Shown: positions 1 through 8,324 of the stretch, one piece after another
Layout of the letters: each line of letters begins with the position of its first letter
Numbering within the stretch: the first letter of the stretch is position 1
Origin: Micromonospora sp. NBC_01796
GTDB taxonomy: Bacteria; Actinomycetota; Actinomycetes; Mycobacteriales; Micromonosporaceae
Length of the DNA: 64,000 nucleotides
Direction: 5' to 3'
Assembly (NCBI RefSeq): GCF_035917455.1
Contig: NZ_CP109078.1
Span: 7,300,001 to 7,364,000 of the forward strand
Translations under genes and position numbers: made by a program
Notes under the pieces: model-generated
What the model was told of the DNA's origin: nothing
What the model saw: the letters and a program-made list of their open reading frames with translations, nothing else
The model's database searches: none

Positions 1-1575
1 CTCGGCCTCGACCAACCGGGCGTCGGCGAGCAGCGTCTCCACCAGCAACCAGGCACTCCACCTCGCGGCGAGCACGTCACCGGCGGCCGACGCCACGTCG
101 ACCGCGTCGCGCAGCGACTCCTCCCACCCGGGGGTCCGGGACGCGGCCAGCACCGCCGCGCACGCCGCCCGCAGACCGGGATGCGCCGGCCGAGCCCCGT
201 GCCGGGCGAGGACCCCGGACAGCGCCTCGACCGCCGAGGCGGGGTCGTCACCGAGCCGGGCCAGGAGCAGGACCCGGTCCCGGGCGGCGACGAGATCCGG
301 GGCGGCCGAGTCGGGCACCGGTGCCGCCGCCGCCCGCGCCCCCGGCAGGTCACCGACCTGCACCAGCGACTCGGCCCGCAACACCGACGCGGCCACACCC
401 AGCGGGGCGGCGGTGGTCAGGACCCGGATGGCGGCCCGGGGACGGCCGCAGGCCAGCGCGGCACGGGCGGCGTCCATCCGTACGGCCGGGTCCGGGTGGA
501 CGTCCGGCAGGGCACACGCGAACAACAGCAGGTCCGCCCGCTCCCCGGCGGTGGCCGCGTCCCCGGCCGCGGTGACCGCCCTGGCGTACGCGGCGGCGCC
601 GTGCCCCGCCGCGGCCAGGTGCCGGGCCGACTCACCGGCCGGAACCAGGTCCGCCAGCCGCCGGTGCAACGCCGCCCGCCCGTCGGGGTCGAGCATCCCG
701 GCCGCGATCTCCGCCAGGTACGCCGACACCGGGGCGACGGTCCCGTCCCCGAGGTCGGTGACCAGGGCGGCGGTGAGGAGTTCGTCGACACCCGCGCCGA
801 GCAGCGTGACGGACGCCGGGCGGCCCAGCAGGCCGAGCGCGGCCAACGCCGTACGGGCCGGACGGGTCAGGTCGGCCAACGCGGTCGCCACGACGTACCC
901 GATCTGGTCGACCTCGGCGGCCGGACCGGCACCGGGCCGGGTGCCGGCCGCCTGCCGGGCCAGTACCGTCACCGCCAGCGGTGCCCCACCGGCCCGGCGG
1001 ACCACGTCGGTGACCGTCACCGGATCCAGACCGGGTGCGGTGGACCGGACCAGGTCCGCCGCCGTGACCGCGTCCATCGGTGGTACGGCCAACCACCCGG
1101 CTGCCGTCTCACGCAACGCGGTCACCGCCGTCGCCGGCAACCGGTGCGGGGTACGCAACGCCACCACCACCCGGCAGTGCACCGCCAGCGGCACCACGGC
1201 GGCGAGCGTCGCCGGGTCGGCCCACTGCAGATCGTCGAGGAGCAGCAACCCGCCGCGTACCCGGGACCGGACCGCCTCGGCCAGCAGCGCCGGGTCCCCG
1301 GTCGGCAGCCGCACCCGCAGTGCGTGACTGAGCGCGAACGCCGGCACCGACCCCAGGGTGGCCAGGCCGCCGCCGCGCCACACCGGTCCGTGGAACGCAT
1401 CACCGAGGCGGGACAGCACGGTGCTGCGACCACTGCCGGGGCCACCGTGGACCACCACCAGGCCCGGTGCGGTCAGCAACGCCGCCGCCCGGTCGAGCAG
1501 GGCGCGCGCGGATGGGTCGACCGGCTCGTGTCCGTGGACACGGCCGTCGGGTACGCCGCCGAGTGCGTGCCGCAC
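1..1575 (-). CDS. LuxR/LAL-type ATPase transcriptional regulator, 5' part
   Basis: The reverse strand is open from a GTG at 1575 to the window edge (525 codons, no stop). The start is supported by GGGAGGA six bases upstream. About 45 residues in there is a Walker A motif (GGPGSGRST), followed by a Walker B-like stretch LLLLDDLQWADP, the arrangement of the NTPase domain in large LuxR-family (LAL/MalT-like) regulators. The following 350 residues are Ala/Leu/Arg-rich and helical, consistent with the TPR-like middle of such proteins. The C-terminal LuxR helix-turn-helix would lie beyond position 1, so the assignment to the LuxR class is inferred. It is divergently oriented from the dynamin-like operon. 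The long plus-strand frames over this region are antisense shadows. Confidence 0.75.
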   Translation of the reverse strand, partial: MRHALGGVPDGRVHGHEPVDPSARALLDRAAALLTAPGLVVVHGGPGSGRSTVLSRLGDAFHGPVWRGGGLATLGSVPAFALSHALRVRLPTGDPALLAEAVRSRVRGGLLLLDDLQWADPATLAAVVPLAVHCRVVVALRTPHRLPATAVTALRETAAGWLAVPPMDAVTAADLVRSTAPGLDPVTVTDVVRRAGGAPLAVTVLARQAAGTRPGAGPAAEVDQIGYVVATALADLTRPARTALAALGLLGRPASVTLLGAGVDELLTAALVTDLGDGTVAPVSAYLAEIAAGMLDPDGRAALHRRLADLVPAGESARHLAAAGHGAAAYARAVTAAGDAATAGERADLLLFACALPDVHPDPAVRMDAARAALACGRPRAAIRVLTTAAPLGVAASVLRAESLVQVGDLPGARAAAAPVPDSAAPDLVAARDRVLLLARLGDDPASAVEALSGVLARHGARPAHPGLRAACAAVLAASRTPGWEESLRDAVDVASAAGDVLAARWSAWLLVETLLADARLVEAE

Positions 1576-1634
1576 TGGGTCCTCCCGCCAGGGCTCGCGG
1601 CCACCACCGCAGGGGGCGGTGGCACGAACATGGG

Positions 1635-1652
1635 ATCCTGCGCCGGCAGGAT
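1635..1652. promoter_or_regulatory. 18-bp perfect dyad between divergent genes
   Basis: ATCCTGC and GCAGGAT are perfect inverted arms separated by GCCG. The dyad lies between the divergent regulator gene and the dynamin-like operon, 60 bp upstream of the regulator start. It is a plausible operator, but no partner protein can be named. Confidence 0.35.
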
Positions 1653-1717
1653 ATTCGTAGTGTGGGTCCGGCAGGGGCGCCCCGCCCTGTCGCCGCGTCG
1701 GAGGGACGTCCAACGAT

Positions 1718-1774
1718 ATGAGCGAGCAAGACCGCCGTGACCATGCCATTGTCGCCGACCGTACCGCCGGCTGA
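1718..1774 (+). CDS. possible 18-aa leader ORF ahead of the dynamin-like operon
   Basis: An ATG at 1718 preceded by GGAGGG opens an 18-codon frame ending in TGA at 1772-1774, six bases before the ATG of the dynamin-like gene and in the same frame. The dynamin-like ATG has no clear ribosome binding site of its own, so translational coupling is possible. The peptide has no recognised motif. It could equally be a chance frame. Confidence 0.25.
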   Translation: MSEQDRRDHAIVADRTAG

Positions 1775-1780
1775 CGAGTC

Positions 1781-3334
1781 ATGGGGTCAGGTCCGCTCGG
1801 TGCCCGCGTCGCCGCGCTCTGCGACGAGGTGGGGCCCCGGCTCGGTGTTTCCCTGCAGGGACAGGTGTTCGGCGTACGGCGGCGGCTCGACGAACCGTTG
1901 CGGGTGGCGATCGCCGGCCGGCTCAAAGCCGGAAAGTCGACACTTGTCAACGCGCTCATCGGCCGCCGGGTCGCGCCGACCGAGGTCGGTGAGTGCACCA
2001 GGGTCGTCACCCAGTTCCGCTACGGCACCGCCGACCGGGTCGACGTGGTCCGCCGCGACGGCTCCCGTACCAGCCTGCCGTTGGACGAAGCCGGCATGAT
2101 CCCGTCCCGGCTCGGGGTGCCGCGCGCCGAGATCGGTTACGTCGACGTGACGCTGACCAGCGACCACCTGCGGGACCTGACCGTGGTCGACACCCCCGGC
2201 CTGGCCTCGACGAACACCTCCGTCAGCGACGGGGCCAACCGGTTCCTGCACACCGACGCCGCCCCCTTCGACGACGACATCGACGACGACTCGACCGGGG
2301 CGATCTCCGGCGCCGAGGCGATCGTCTACGTGTTCACCCAGGCCGTACGCGACGACGACGTGCGGGCCCTGGCCGCGTTCCGTTCGGTCTCGGCCCGGCT
2401 GGCCAGCAACCCGATCAACTCCCTCGGCCTGTTCAACAAGGTGGACAAACTCGTCGGCGGGACCGGTGACCCGTGGCCGGTCGCCGGGCCGCTCGCCGCC
2501 GACCAGGCCCGGGTGCTGCGCCGGGTGGTGTCCGACGTGGTCCCGGTGGTGGGACTGCTGGCCGAGACCACCGAAGCCGGGCGGCTGACCGCCGCCGACT
2601 GCGAGGCCCTGCGTACGCTGTCGCGGCTGCCCGCGACCGAACGGCTCATCCTGCTCGCCTCGGTCGACCTGTTCACCACCCGCGACTGCGCCGTGCCACC
2701 GGCGCAACGGGAGCGGCTGCTGCGGCTGCTGGACCTGTACGGCATCGGGTTCGCCCTCGCCCAGCTCGCCGCCGTACCGGACCTGGCCAGCGGTGACCTA
2801 GTCCGGGCCCTGTTCCGGGCGTCCGGCCTGCCGCGCCTGCGTTACACCCTCGACCAGGCGTTCCGGTGGCGTACCGACGCGATCAAGGCCGGCTGGGCAC
2901 TGTCCGCGCTGGAGAAGATCGCCAGCCACGCCACCTCGGCCGCCGACCGGGAACTGCTCCGCGACGGCATCGAACGGGTCCTGCAACAGCCCGACTACCA
3001 CCGGCTGCGGCTGCTGGAGGTCGCCCAGCTCGTCGGGACCGGCACGGTCGAGCTGCCCGAACCGATGGAGCGGGAGCTGAACCGGCTGGCGCTGTCCACC
3101 GATCCGGAGTGGATCCTCGACCGCCCCGGCGCCGGGGCACCGGAGTTGGCCGAGGCGGCGCTCGCGGCCGCGAGCCGGTGGCGGGTGTACGCGGTCGCCG
3201 GATCCGGCCCGGCCCAGTCCCGGGTGGCGCTGGTCGTACACCGGGGTTTCTATCTACTCTCGCAACGGATCCGCGCCGGTACGCCACCACAGCCCGTACC
3301 TCCCGCGGTCGGCTACGAAGGGCGGGCACGGTGA
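1781..3334 (+). CDS. dynamin-like GTPase, first of a tandem pair
   Basis: A 517-residue large GTPase. The P-loop GRLKAGKST lies at residues 46-54, the G3 motif is DTPG in VVDTPGLAST, and the G4 motif is NKVD, a complete GTP-binding set. The long helical C-terminal half fits bacterial dynamin-like proteins, which remodel or tether membranes and often occur as adjacent unequal pairs (DynA/DynB in Streptomyces, IniA/IniC in mycobacteria). No membrane segment is evident, so membrane contact may come from its partner. An in-frame stop at 1772 limits the start to ATG 1781 or later. The stop overlaps the next gene in a GTGA arrangement, implying co-translation. Subfamily is uncertain. Confidence 0.8.
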   Translation: MGSGPLGARVAALCDEVGPRLGVSLQGQVFGVRRRLDEPLRVAIAGRLKAGKSTLVNALIGRRVAPTEVGECTRVVTQFRYGTADRVDVVRRDGSRTSLPLDEAGMIPSRLGVPRAEIGYVDVTLTSDHLRDLTVVDTPGLASTNTSVSDGANRFLHTDAAPFDDDIDDDSTGAISGAEAIVYVFTQAVRDDDVRALAAFRSVSARLASNPINSLGLFNKVDKLVGGTGDPWPVAGPLAADQARVLRRVVSDVVPVVGLLAETTEAGRLTAADCEALRTLSRLPATERLILLASVDLFTTRDCAVPPAQRERLLRLLDLYGIGFALAQLAAVPDLASGDLVRALFRASGLPRLRYTLDQAFRWRTDAIKAGWALSALEKIASHATSAADRELLRDGIERVLQQPDYHRLRLLEVAQLVGTGTVELPEPMERELNRLALSTDPEWILDRPGAGAPELAEAALAAASRWRVYAVAGSGPAQSRVALVVHRGFYLLSQRIRAGTPPQPVPPAVGYEGRAR

Positions 3335-5199
3335 CGGCGGCGGCGGAGGCAAAACCCGAGGCGCTGGGCAAACTGCTGGCCGGGGCGGTGCAGACGTCGC
3401 TCGCGTACCTGCGCAAAGCCGACCCGGACGCGGCCGCCGAGGTGGACACCGCCCTGCGCCGGGAGGTGACCCGGCCGGCGATCGTTGTCGTCGGTGAAAC
3501 GAAACGCGGCAAGAGTTCACTGGTCAACGCGCTCATCGGGGCGACCGGTCTGTCGCCGGTCGACGTGGCCGTGGCGACCAGCACCTACCTGGAGTTCGTG
3601 CCGGCGGCCGACGCGGGTGCCCGAGCCTTCCTGCCCGGCCGCACGGAACCGGTCGAACTCGGCCTGGCCGACCTGCGCAACTGGGGCACCGCCGGCGGGA
3701 TCCTGCCGGACGGGACACGCCCGCCCCGGCGGATCGAGGTACGGCACCCGGCGCCGCTGCTGGAGCACCTGAGTCTGGTCGACACCCCGGGCACCGGGGG
3801 GCTGGACCCGGTCCACGCCGAGATCGCCCTGGACGCGGTCGAACGGGCCACCGCGCTGCTGTTCGTCGTGGACGCCTCCGCCCCGTTCGGCAAACCCGAA
3901 CTCGACTTCCTCATCGAGGCCAGCAAACGGGTCAACCTGGTGGTGTTCGCGTTGACGAAAACCGACGCGTACCCGGGTTGGCGGACCATCTGGGCGGACA
4001 ACCGGGCCCAGTTGCAGGCACACGCCGCCCGGTTCGGTGCCGCCGCCTGGTTTCCCGTCTCCGCCCGGCTGGCCGAACTCGCCCTGACCCTGCCACCGGA
4101 GGCGGCCACCGAACTGCTGCGCGAATCCCGGATCGGCGAACTGCAACACGCCCTGGTCGACCTGGCCGGCAAGAGACACCTGCTGGACCGGGCGAACGCA
4201 CTCCGTACGGTCCGCAGTGAACTGGTCCGGCTGGACCTCGGCATCGGCGCCCGGCTCAGCGCCACCGACCCCGAACCGGCGGACGTGACCCGGGCCAAGG
4301 ACGAACGAGCCGCCCTGGCCGCCCGCAAACGCACCGAGTCACGGCAGTGGTCGCTGGCGCTGAGCACCGAAACCCAGCGGGCCCGGGTCGAGGTGACCGG
4401 CCTGCTGCGCGGCTACCTGGCTGCGTTGCAGGAGGAACTGCTCAACACCATAGACAACGGTCGGGGTGAGGAGATCAAAAACCTGCCGGGGAAGGTCGAC
4501 GAGTCCCTCCAGGCGCTGTCCGTACGCCTGTCACGGGACCTGGAGTCCCGGTTCGCCAAGGTCGCGCAGCGGGCCCTGGCGCAGGTGTTCGCGCCGCACG
4601 AGTTGCAGTTCGTGCTGCGCCGGCTCAACGCCACCCTGCGGCACGCGCTGGCCAGCAAGCCCCGGCGCGACGGCGGCGGCGCAGACAACGTCATGATCGC
4701 GATGTCGGCCGGTGGGATGGCGTTCATGGCCGGGCGGGGGGCGATGGCCGGTGCCTCGGCCCTGGGCGCCGGGACCCTCATCGGCGGCGGCCTGCTGGTG
4801 CCGTTCGCCGGTCTCGGGCTCGGCCTGGCCGCGGGGGCGTTCATCCTCTACCGGCGGCGGGTGCAGTCCGACCGGCAGCAGGCCCGGGTGTGGCTGCGGG
4901 AGGTGCTCGCCGAGGCCCGCGCCGCACTCTCCGACGAGGTCACCCACCGGTTCACCGACCTGCAGTACGCGCTGACCCTCGCCCTCGACGACGCGATCGA
5001 ACGGCGGCTGCGGGAACTCGACGCGCACATCGCGGAGATCGACAAGGCGATGGCCGAGGACAAGTCGACCCGGGCCAGGCGTCGTACCGTGTTGCAGGCA
5101 GAACGGGAGACGCTGCGGGCCCGGATCAAGCAGGTTGACGAGGTACTTTCCCGGACCCGGATGTTGTCGCCGGTGCCGGCCACCGACGGGCGGGGGTGA
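3331..5199 (+). CDS. dynamin-like GTPase with a C-terminal membrane hairpin
   Basis: A 622-residue protein starting at GTG 3331, which overlaps the preceding stop by four bases (GTGA) and follows a GGGCGGG tract. P-loop GETKRGKSS at residues 55-63, G3 DTPGTGG and G4 TKTD are visible. Around residues 450-505 a Gly/Ala/Met-rich hydrophobic stretch ending in FILYRRR looks like a membrane-inserting hairpin or paddle, followed by a charged helical C-terminus. This is the typical layout of the membrane-binding member of a bacterial dynamin-like pair. A longer upstream frame exists but lies within the first GTPase. Probable role: membrane fission, fusion or repair, possibly at sporulation septa. That role is inferred from Streptomyces relatives. 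Confidence 0.82.
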   Translation: MTAAAEAKPEALGKLLAGAVQTSLAYLRKADPDAAAEVDTALRREVTRPAIVVVGETKRGKSSLVNALIGATGLSPVDVAVATSTYLEFVPAADAGARAFLPGRTEPVELGLADLRNWGTAGGILPDGTRPPRRIEVRHPAPLLEHLSLVDTPGTGGLDPVHAEIALDAVERATALLFVVDASAPFGKPELDFLIEASKRVNLVVFALTKTDAYPGWRTIWADNRAQLQAHAARFGAAAWFPVSARLAELALTLPPEAATELLRESRIGELQHALVDLAGKRHLLDRANALRTVRSELVRLDLGIGARLSATDPEPADVTRAKDERAALAARKRTESRQWSLALSTETQRARVEVTGLLRGYLAALQEELLNTIDNGRGEEIKNLPGKVDESLQALSVRLSRDLESRFAKVAQRALAQVFAPHELQFVLRRLNATLRHALASKPRRDGGGADNVMIAMSAGGMAFMAGRGAMAGASALGAGTLIGGGLLVPFAGLGLGLAAGAFILYRRRVQSDRQQARVWLREVLAEARAALSDEVTHRFTDLQYALTLALDDAIERRLRELDAHIAEIDKAMAEDKSTRARRRTVLQAERETLRARIKQVDEVLSRTRMLSPVPATDGRG

Positions 5200-5957
5200 C
5201 CAGGATGGGCGACCACTGGGAAGGGTGGATCGACGACGGGCCGGACTTCGGGGCCGAGCCCGGCGGGGACCCGGCCGGGGCGACGGACTTCGCCGCCGAC
5301 GACGGCTACCCGATCGAGGGGTTGGGCCCGGCCGACGACCACACCGGCGGCGGCGGGGCCGGTGAGGAGGACCTCGACGGCACCGCGTCGGACACCGGGC
5401 CGATCGGGTACGGCGACGAGCCCTTCACCGCCGACACCGACTACCCGGCCGAGACCCGATTCGGCCCCGCCGACCCCGACACCGGATCCGGTTCCCCCGA
5501 CTACGACACCGGGTTCGGTTCCGCCGACCCCGCACCGGACGCCGACGCGGGGCTGGGGCCGGCGGATGACGCCGACACTAGAGCGCAGGCGCCGGTCGAC
5601 GATGACGCCCGGGTCGGCTTCGGAGCCGCCGGGGCGCCGGTGGGCGCCGACCCCGACCTCGACCCGTACGGCGACACCGACTCCTGGCCGCAGCCGGTGT
5701 TCCCGGAGGCGTTCGACGCCGGAGCCGTACCGGAACCGGTCGACGGCTTCCCCTGGGCCGACCCGACCGCCCTGGGCGACGCCGACACGGCACCGGACCC
5801 GGCAACCGCGTGGACCGGCGCACCGGAGCCCACGGAACTGGCCGGTTACACGGCCGAGGAGGTGGCGCCGGGGGAAGACCCGTGGACCGCGCTCGCCGCC
5901 TCCGACGATCCGGCGACCAGCGCCCTGGCCCGCTTCTGGGGGACGCAGGCGGGCTGA
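5196..5957 (+). CDS. acidic low-complexity protein co-transcribed with the GTPases
   Basis: A 253-codon frame beginning with GTG 5196, overlapping the previous stop by four bases. ATG 5205 is an alternative start. The protein is extremely rich in Asp, Gly, Pro and Ala, with no membrane segment and no recognised domain. The final residues (ALARFWGTQAG) are the only less degenerate part. Tight coupling to the two dynamin-like genes suggests an accessory or adaptor of that complex. Function unknown. Confidence 0.6.
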   Translation: MTRMGDHWEGWIDDGPDFGAEPGGDPAGATDFAADDGYPIEGLGPADDHTGGGGAGEEDLDGTASDTGPIGYGDEPFTADTDYPAETRFGPADPDTGSGSPDYDTGFGSADPAPDADAGLGPADDADTRAQAPVDDDARVGFGAAGAPVGADPDLDPYGDTDSWPQPVFPEAFDAGAVPEPVDGFPWADPTALGDADTAPDPATAWTGAPEPTELAGYTAEEVAPGEDPWTALAASDDPATSALARFWGTQAG

Positions 5958-5958
5958 C

Positions 5959-5973
5959 CCGGGCGTCACCCGG
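5959..5973. terminator. weak stem-loop between convergent genes
   Basis: CCGGG and CCCGG pair around a five-base loop in the 22-bp gap between the acidic-protein gene and the convergent lipoprotein gene. The stem is short and has no U-tract, so it is only a candidate bidirectional terminator. Confidence 0.3.
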
Positions 5974-5979
5974 CCGCGC

Positions 5980-6519
5980 TCACCGTTGCTTCTCCCGGAC
6001 CGTCCGCCACGGCAGGCCGGAGATCGCCTCGACCACCCCGACCTGCGGCTGACCGCACCCGTCCAGGGGCAGCGCCGGGCGGATCGCGGTGCCGTCGGCG
6101 GCGACGAGAGCAACGTACGGGGACACCCGCAACGCCAGCAGGCACACGTCGGCCCGCTGCGTCGCCCAGGGAGTGGCCAGGGCGGTGAGGAGCCCGTCGA
6201 GTCCGGGGCCGTCGACGCGCTCCTCCCGTACCACGGTCGGGCCCGCAGGTTCCGGGGTGACGACGGTGCAGCGCAGTGCGGCGACCGCGACGAAGTCCGC
6301 CGGGACGTTGCCCGCCGGACCCGGCTCGAACGTCAGCCCCGGCAACGCGGACCCGTTCACCGGCGCCGGGCAGTTCGCCGGGACGACAACCGGTGCCGTC
6401 GGGGTCGGGTACGGCGACACACCCGCACCGCCCGAGCCGCACCCGGCGAGCACCGCCACGAGCACGAGCGACGCGGTGACGGCGGGCGCCGGGCGCGGGC
6501 CGACTCGAACGATCCTCAC
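5980..6519 (-). CDS. putative secreted lipoprotein
   Basis: A 179-residue protein from GTG 6519. The N-terminus has a basic region (RIVRVGPRP), a hydrophobic core and a lipobox-like LAGC with the cysteine at about residue 27, then a Gly/Ser/Pro/Thr linker, so it is predicted to be exported and lipidated. Four further cysteines in the mature part could form disulfides. No catalytic motif was recognised. No strong ribosome binding site precedes the GTG, and longer in-frame upstream starts would spoil the signal peptide. It lies downstream of the methyltransferase gene on the same strand with a gap of about 100 bp. Confidence 0.6.
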   Translation of the reverse strand: MRIVRVGPRPAPAVTASLVLVAVLAGCGSGGAGVSPYPTPTAPVVVPANCPAPVNGSALPGLTFEPGPAGNVPADFVAVAALRCTVVTPEPAGPTVVREERVDGPGLDGLLTALATPWATQRADVCLLALRVSPYVALVAADGTAIRPALPLDGCGQPQVGVVEAISGLPWRTVREKQR

Positions 6520-6622
6520 GAACCGTTCGACGGCGTGAACCGACGCCCGGTTCCCGTCGGCGCGTTGACCGCACCCGTGCGGGCCACCGGCAGCGGCACG
6601 CGGGTCCGTGGACTCAGCGGAC

Positions 6623-7381
6623 TCAGCGGACCCCGGCCACGGCCGCGTCCCTGGCACCCCGCCAGACCAGGCCGGTCTGGGTGAACCCGGCCGCGCGCAG
6701 CGCGTCGAGGTGCCACGACATCGGCGGGGTCCACTCCGTGGCATGCCGGTCGGCGAACACCTCGCGCCGCTGTTCGAGCAACGGCCCCAGCACCGGATCC
6801 TTCGCCACGTGCTCCCACCACGCCTCCCACGACAGCACCGCGCCGGCCGCGTAGCGCGCCTGACGGCGGGCCCGGGCCAGGTCACCGAGCCTGATCGTCA
6901 GGTCCGCCAGGCCGTCGTCGGGCATCGTGTCGACGTTGACGAAGACTCCGCCGGGGCGCAGCACCTGCCGGATCTCGGCGTAGAGCGCGCCGAGACGCTC
7001 CCGGGGCAGCCAGTGCAGCGCGGTCGCGGTCAGCACGGCGTCGTACTCCTGGCGGGGCAGGCCGGTCGCCCAGTCCGGGGAACGCAGGTCGGCGGCGACC
7101 ACGGTGGACCGCTGGTCCAGGGACTCCCGGGCGATCGTCATCAGGACCGGGTCCACGTCGAGCAGCGTGGTGGTCGCGTACGGGAACCGGCGCAGCACCC
7201 GCAGCGAGATGCTGCCGGTGCCGCCGGCCAGGTCGAGTACCGCCGGTGCGGGCCCGTCCGCGGTCGCGGCAACGGTGTCGAGCAGCGCGGCGAAGCGTTC
7301 CTCCCGGTCGGGCAGGTACGCCTCCTGCTGACGGTCCCAACTCTCCTGCCAGGCCACCGGATCCAGTGCGTAAGGAGTCAT
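6623..7381 (-). CDS. class I SAM-dependent methyltransferase
   Basis: 252 residues. Motif I is VLDLAGGTGSISL around residue 65, and an acidic residue at the end of the next strand (TLLDVDPVL) would bind the SAM ribose. These mark a Rossmann-type methyltransferase of the Methyltransf_11/25 kind. HWLPRERLGALYAEI and RPGGVFVNVD are typical post-motif elements. The substrate cannot be deduced. ATG 7381 lies divergent to the glycerophosphodiesterase gene. Confidence 0.8.
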   Translation of the reverse strand: MTPYALDPVAWQESWDRQQEAYLPDREERFAALLDTVAATADGPAPAVLDLAGGTGSISLRVLRRFPYATTTLLDVDPVLMTIARESLDQRSTVVAADLRSPDWATGLPRQEYDAVLTATALHWLPRERLGALYAEIRQVLRPGGVFVNVDTMPDDGLADLTIRLGDLARARRQARYAAGAVLSWEAWWEHVAKDPVLGPLLEQRREVFADRHATEWTPPMSWHLDALRAAGFTQTGLVWRGARDAAVAGVR

Positions 7382-7488
7382 AGGCAGTAGGGTAGTTACC
7401 GGTCCGGAGGTTGTCGAGCACGCCCCACCCCGGGACCCCGGCCAGCTTCCTCTCGTCCACCGGACACCCGACGGTCACCTCCGGCCGG

Positions 7489-7494
7489 CATACT
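7489..7494 (+). promoter_or_regulatory. -10-like element of a leaderless promoter
   Basis: CATACT ends seven bases before the GTG at 7502, which would place the transcript start at the start codon, as in many leaderless actinobacterial mRNAs. No convincing -35 was seen. Confidence 0.35.
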
Positions 7495-7501
7495 GCGCTG
7501 C

Positions 7502-8281
7502 GTGAGAGCGCACTTCGCCTACCTGGACGCACCGACGCCGCTGGCCTTCGCGCACCGGGGCGGCGCGGCCGAGGGCGACGAGAACACCGCCGAGGCGTTC
7601 AGCCGCGCGATCGAACTCGGCTACCGGTACGTCGAGACGGACGTACACGGCACCTCGGACGGGGTGGCCGTCGTCTTCCACGACTCGACCCTGGAGCGGC
7701 TCACCGGTGAACGCGGCCGCATCTCCACCCTGACCTGGGCCGACCTGACCAGCGTACGGATCGGCGGGGCGGCTGCCGTACCGCGACTGGACGACGTGCT
7801 CGGCAGCTGGCCGCAGGTCCGGTTCAACATCGACGTGAAGGCCGACGGAGGCATCGAGCCGACGATCGCCTCCGTACGCCGTACCGCCGCGCAGGACCGG
7901 GTGCTGCTCGCCTCGTTCAGCGACGCCCGACTCACCCGACTGCGGGCCCTGGCCGGGCCGACGGTGGCGACCTCGCTCGGCATGCGCGGGGTGGCCCGGC
8001 TGCGGCTGGCCTCGTTGACCGGCAGACGGCTGGTACTGCCCCCGTCGGTGGTCGCCGCCCAGGTGCCGGTCCGCTACGGGCGGATCCCGGTGGTCGACCG
8101 ACGGTTCGTCCGCTACGCCCACAGCCTGGGACTTCAGGTACATGTCTGGACGATCGACGAATCCACCGAGATGCACGAGTTACTCGACCTCGGTGTGGAT
8201 GGCATCATGACCGATCGCGTGGACGTGCTGCGCGACACGTACCTCAGCCGCGGTCACTGGCCCGCCGACCGAACCCCCTAG
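7502..8281 (+). CDS. glycerophosphodiester phosphodiesterase
   Basis: 259 residues from GTG 7502. The N-terminal AFAHRGGAAEGDENTAEAF is the conserved HRG...ENT signature of the GDPD/UgpQ family, and VETDVHGTSDGVAVVFHD supplies the ExD metal ligands and the second catalytic His. VHVWTIDE and GVDGIMTD near the C-terminus complete the TIM-barrel pattern. Such enzymes release glycerol-3-phosphate from glycerophosphodiesters. No signal peptide is seen, so it is probably cytoplasmic. It appears leaderless. Confidence 0.9.
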   Translation: MRAHFAYLDAPTPLAFAHRGGAAEGDENTAEAFSRAIELGYRYVETDVHGTSDGVAVVFHDSTLERLTGERGRISTLTWADLTSVRIGGAAAVPRLDDVLGSWPQVRFNIDVKADGGIEPTIASVRRTAAQDRVLLASFSDARLTRLRALAGPTVATSLGMRGVARLRLASLTGRRLVLPPSVVAAQVPVRYGRIPVVDRRFVRYAHSLGLQVHVWTIDESTEMHELLDLGVDGIMTDRVDVLRDTYLSRGHWPADRTP

Positions 8282-8324
8282 GTCGGACCGGACCCGCCGC
8301 CCGAGCACCGTCGAAGGACCACCG

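Noticed and set aside
181-1740. 519-codon plus-strand frame rich in Arg, Gly and Gln
   Set aside because: It is antisense to the regulator gene with its intact Walker motifs and good ribosome binding site; the composition is typical of a GC-rich shadow frame.
2866-3330. N-terminal extension of the second dynamin-like protein
   Set aside because: It runs through the C-terminus of the first GTPase; GTG 3331 overlaps its stop and begins normal dynamin-like sequence.
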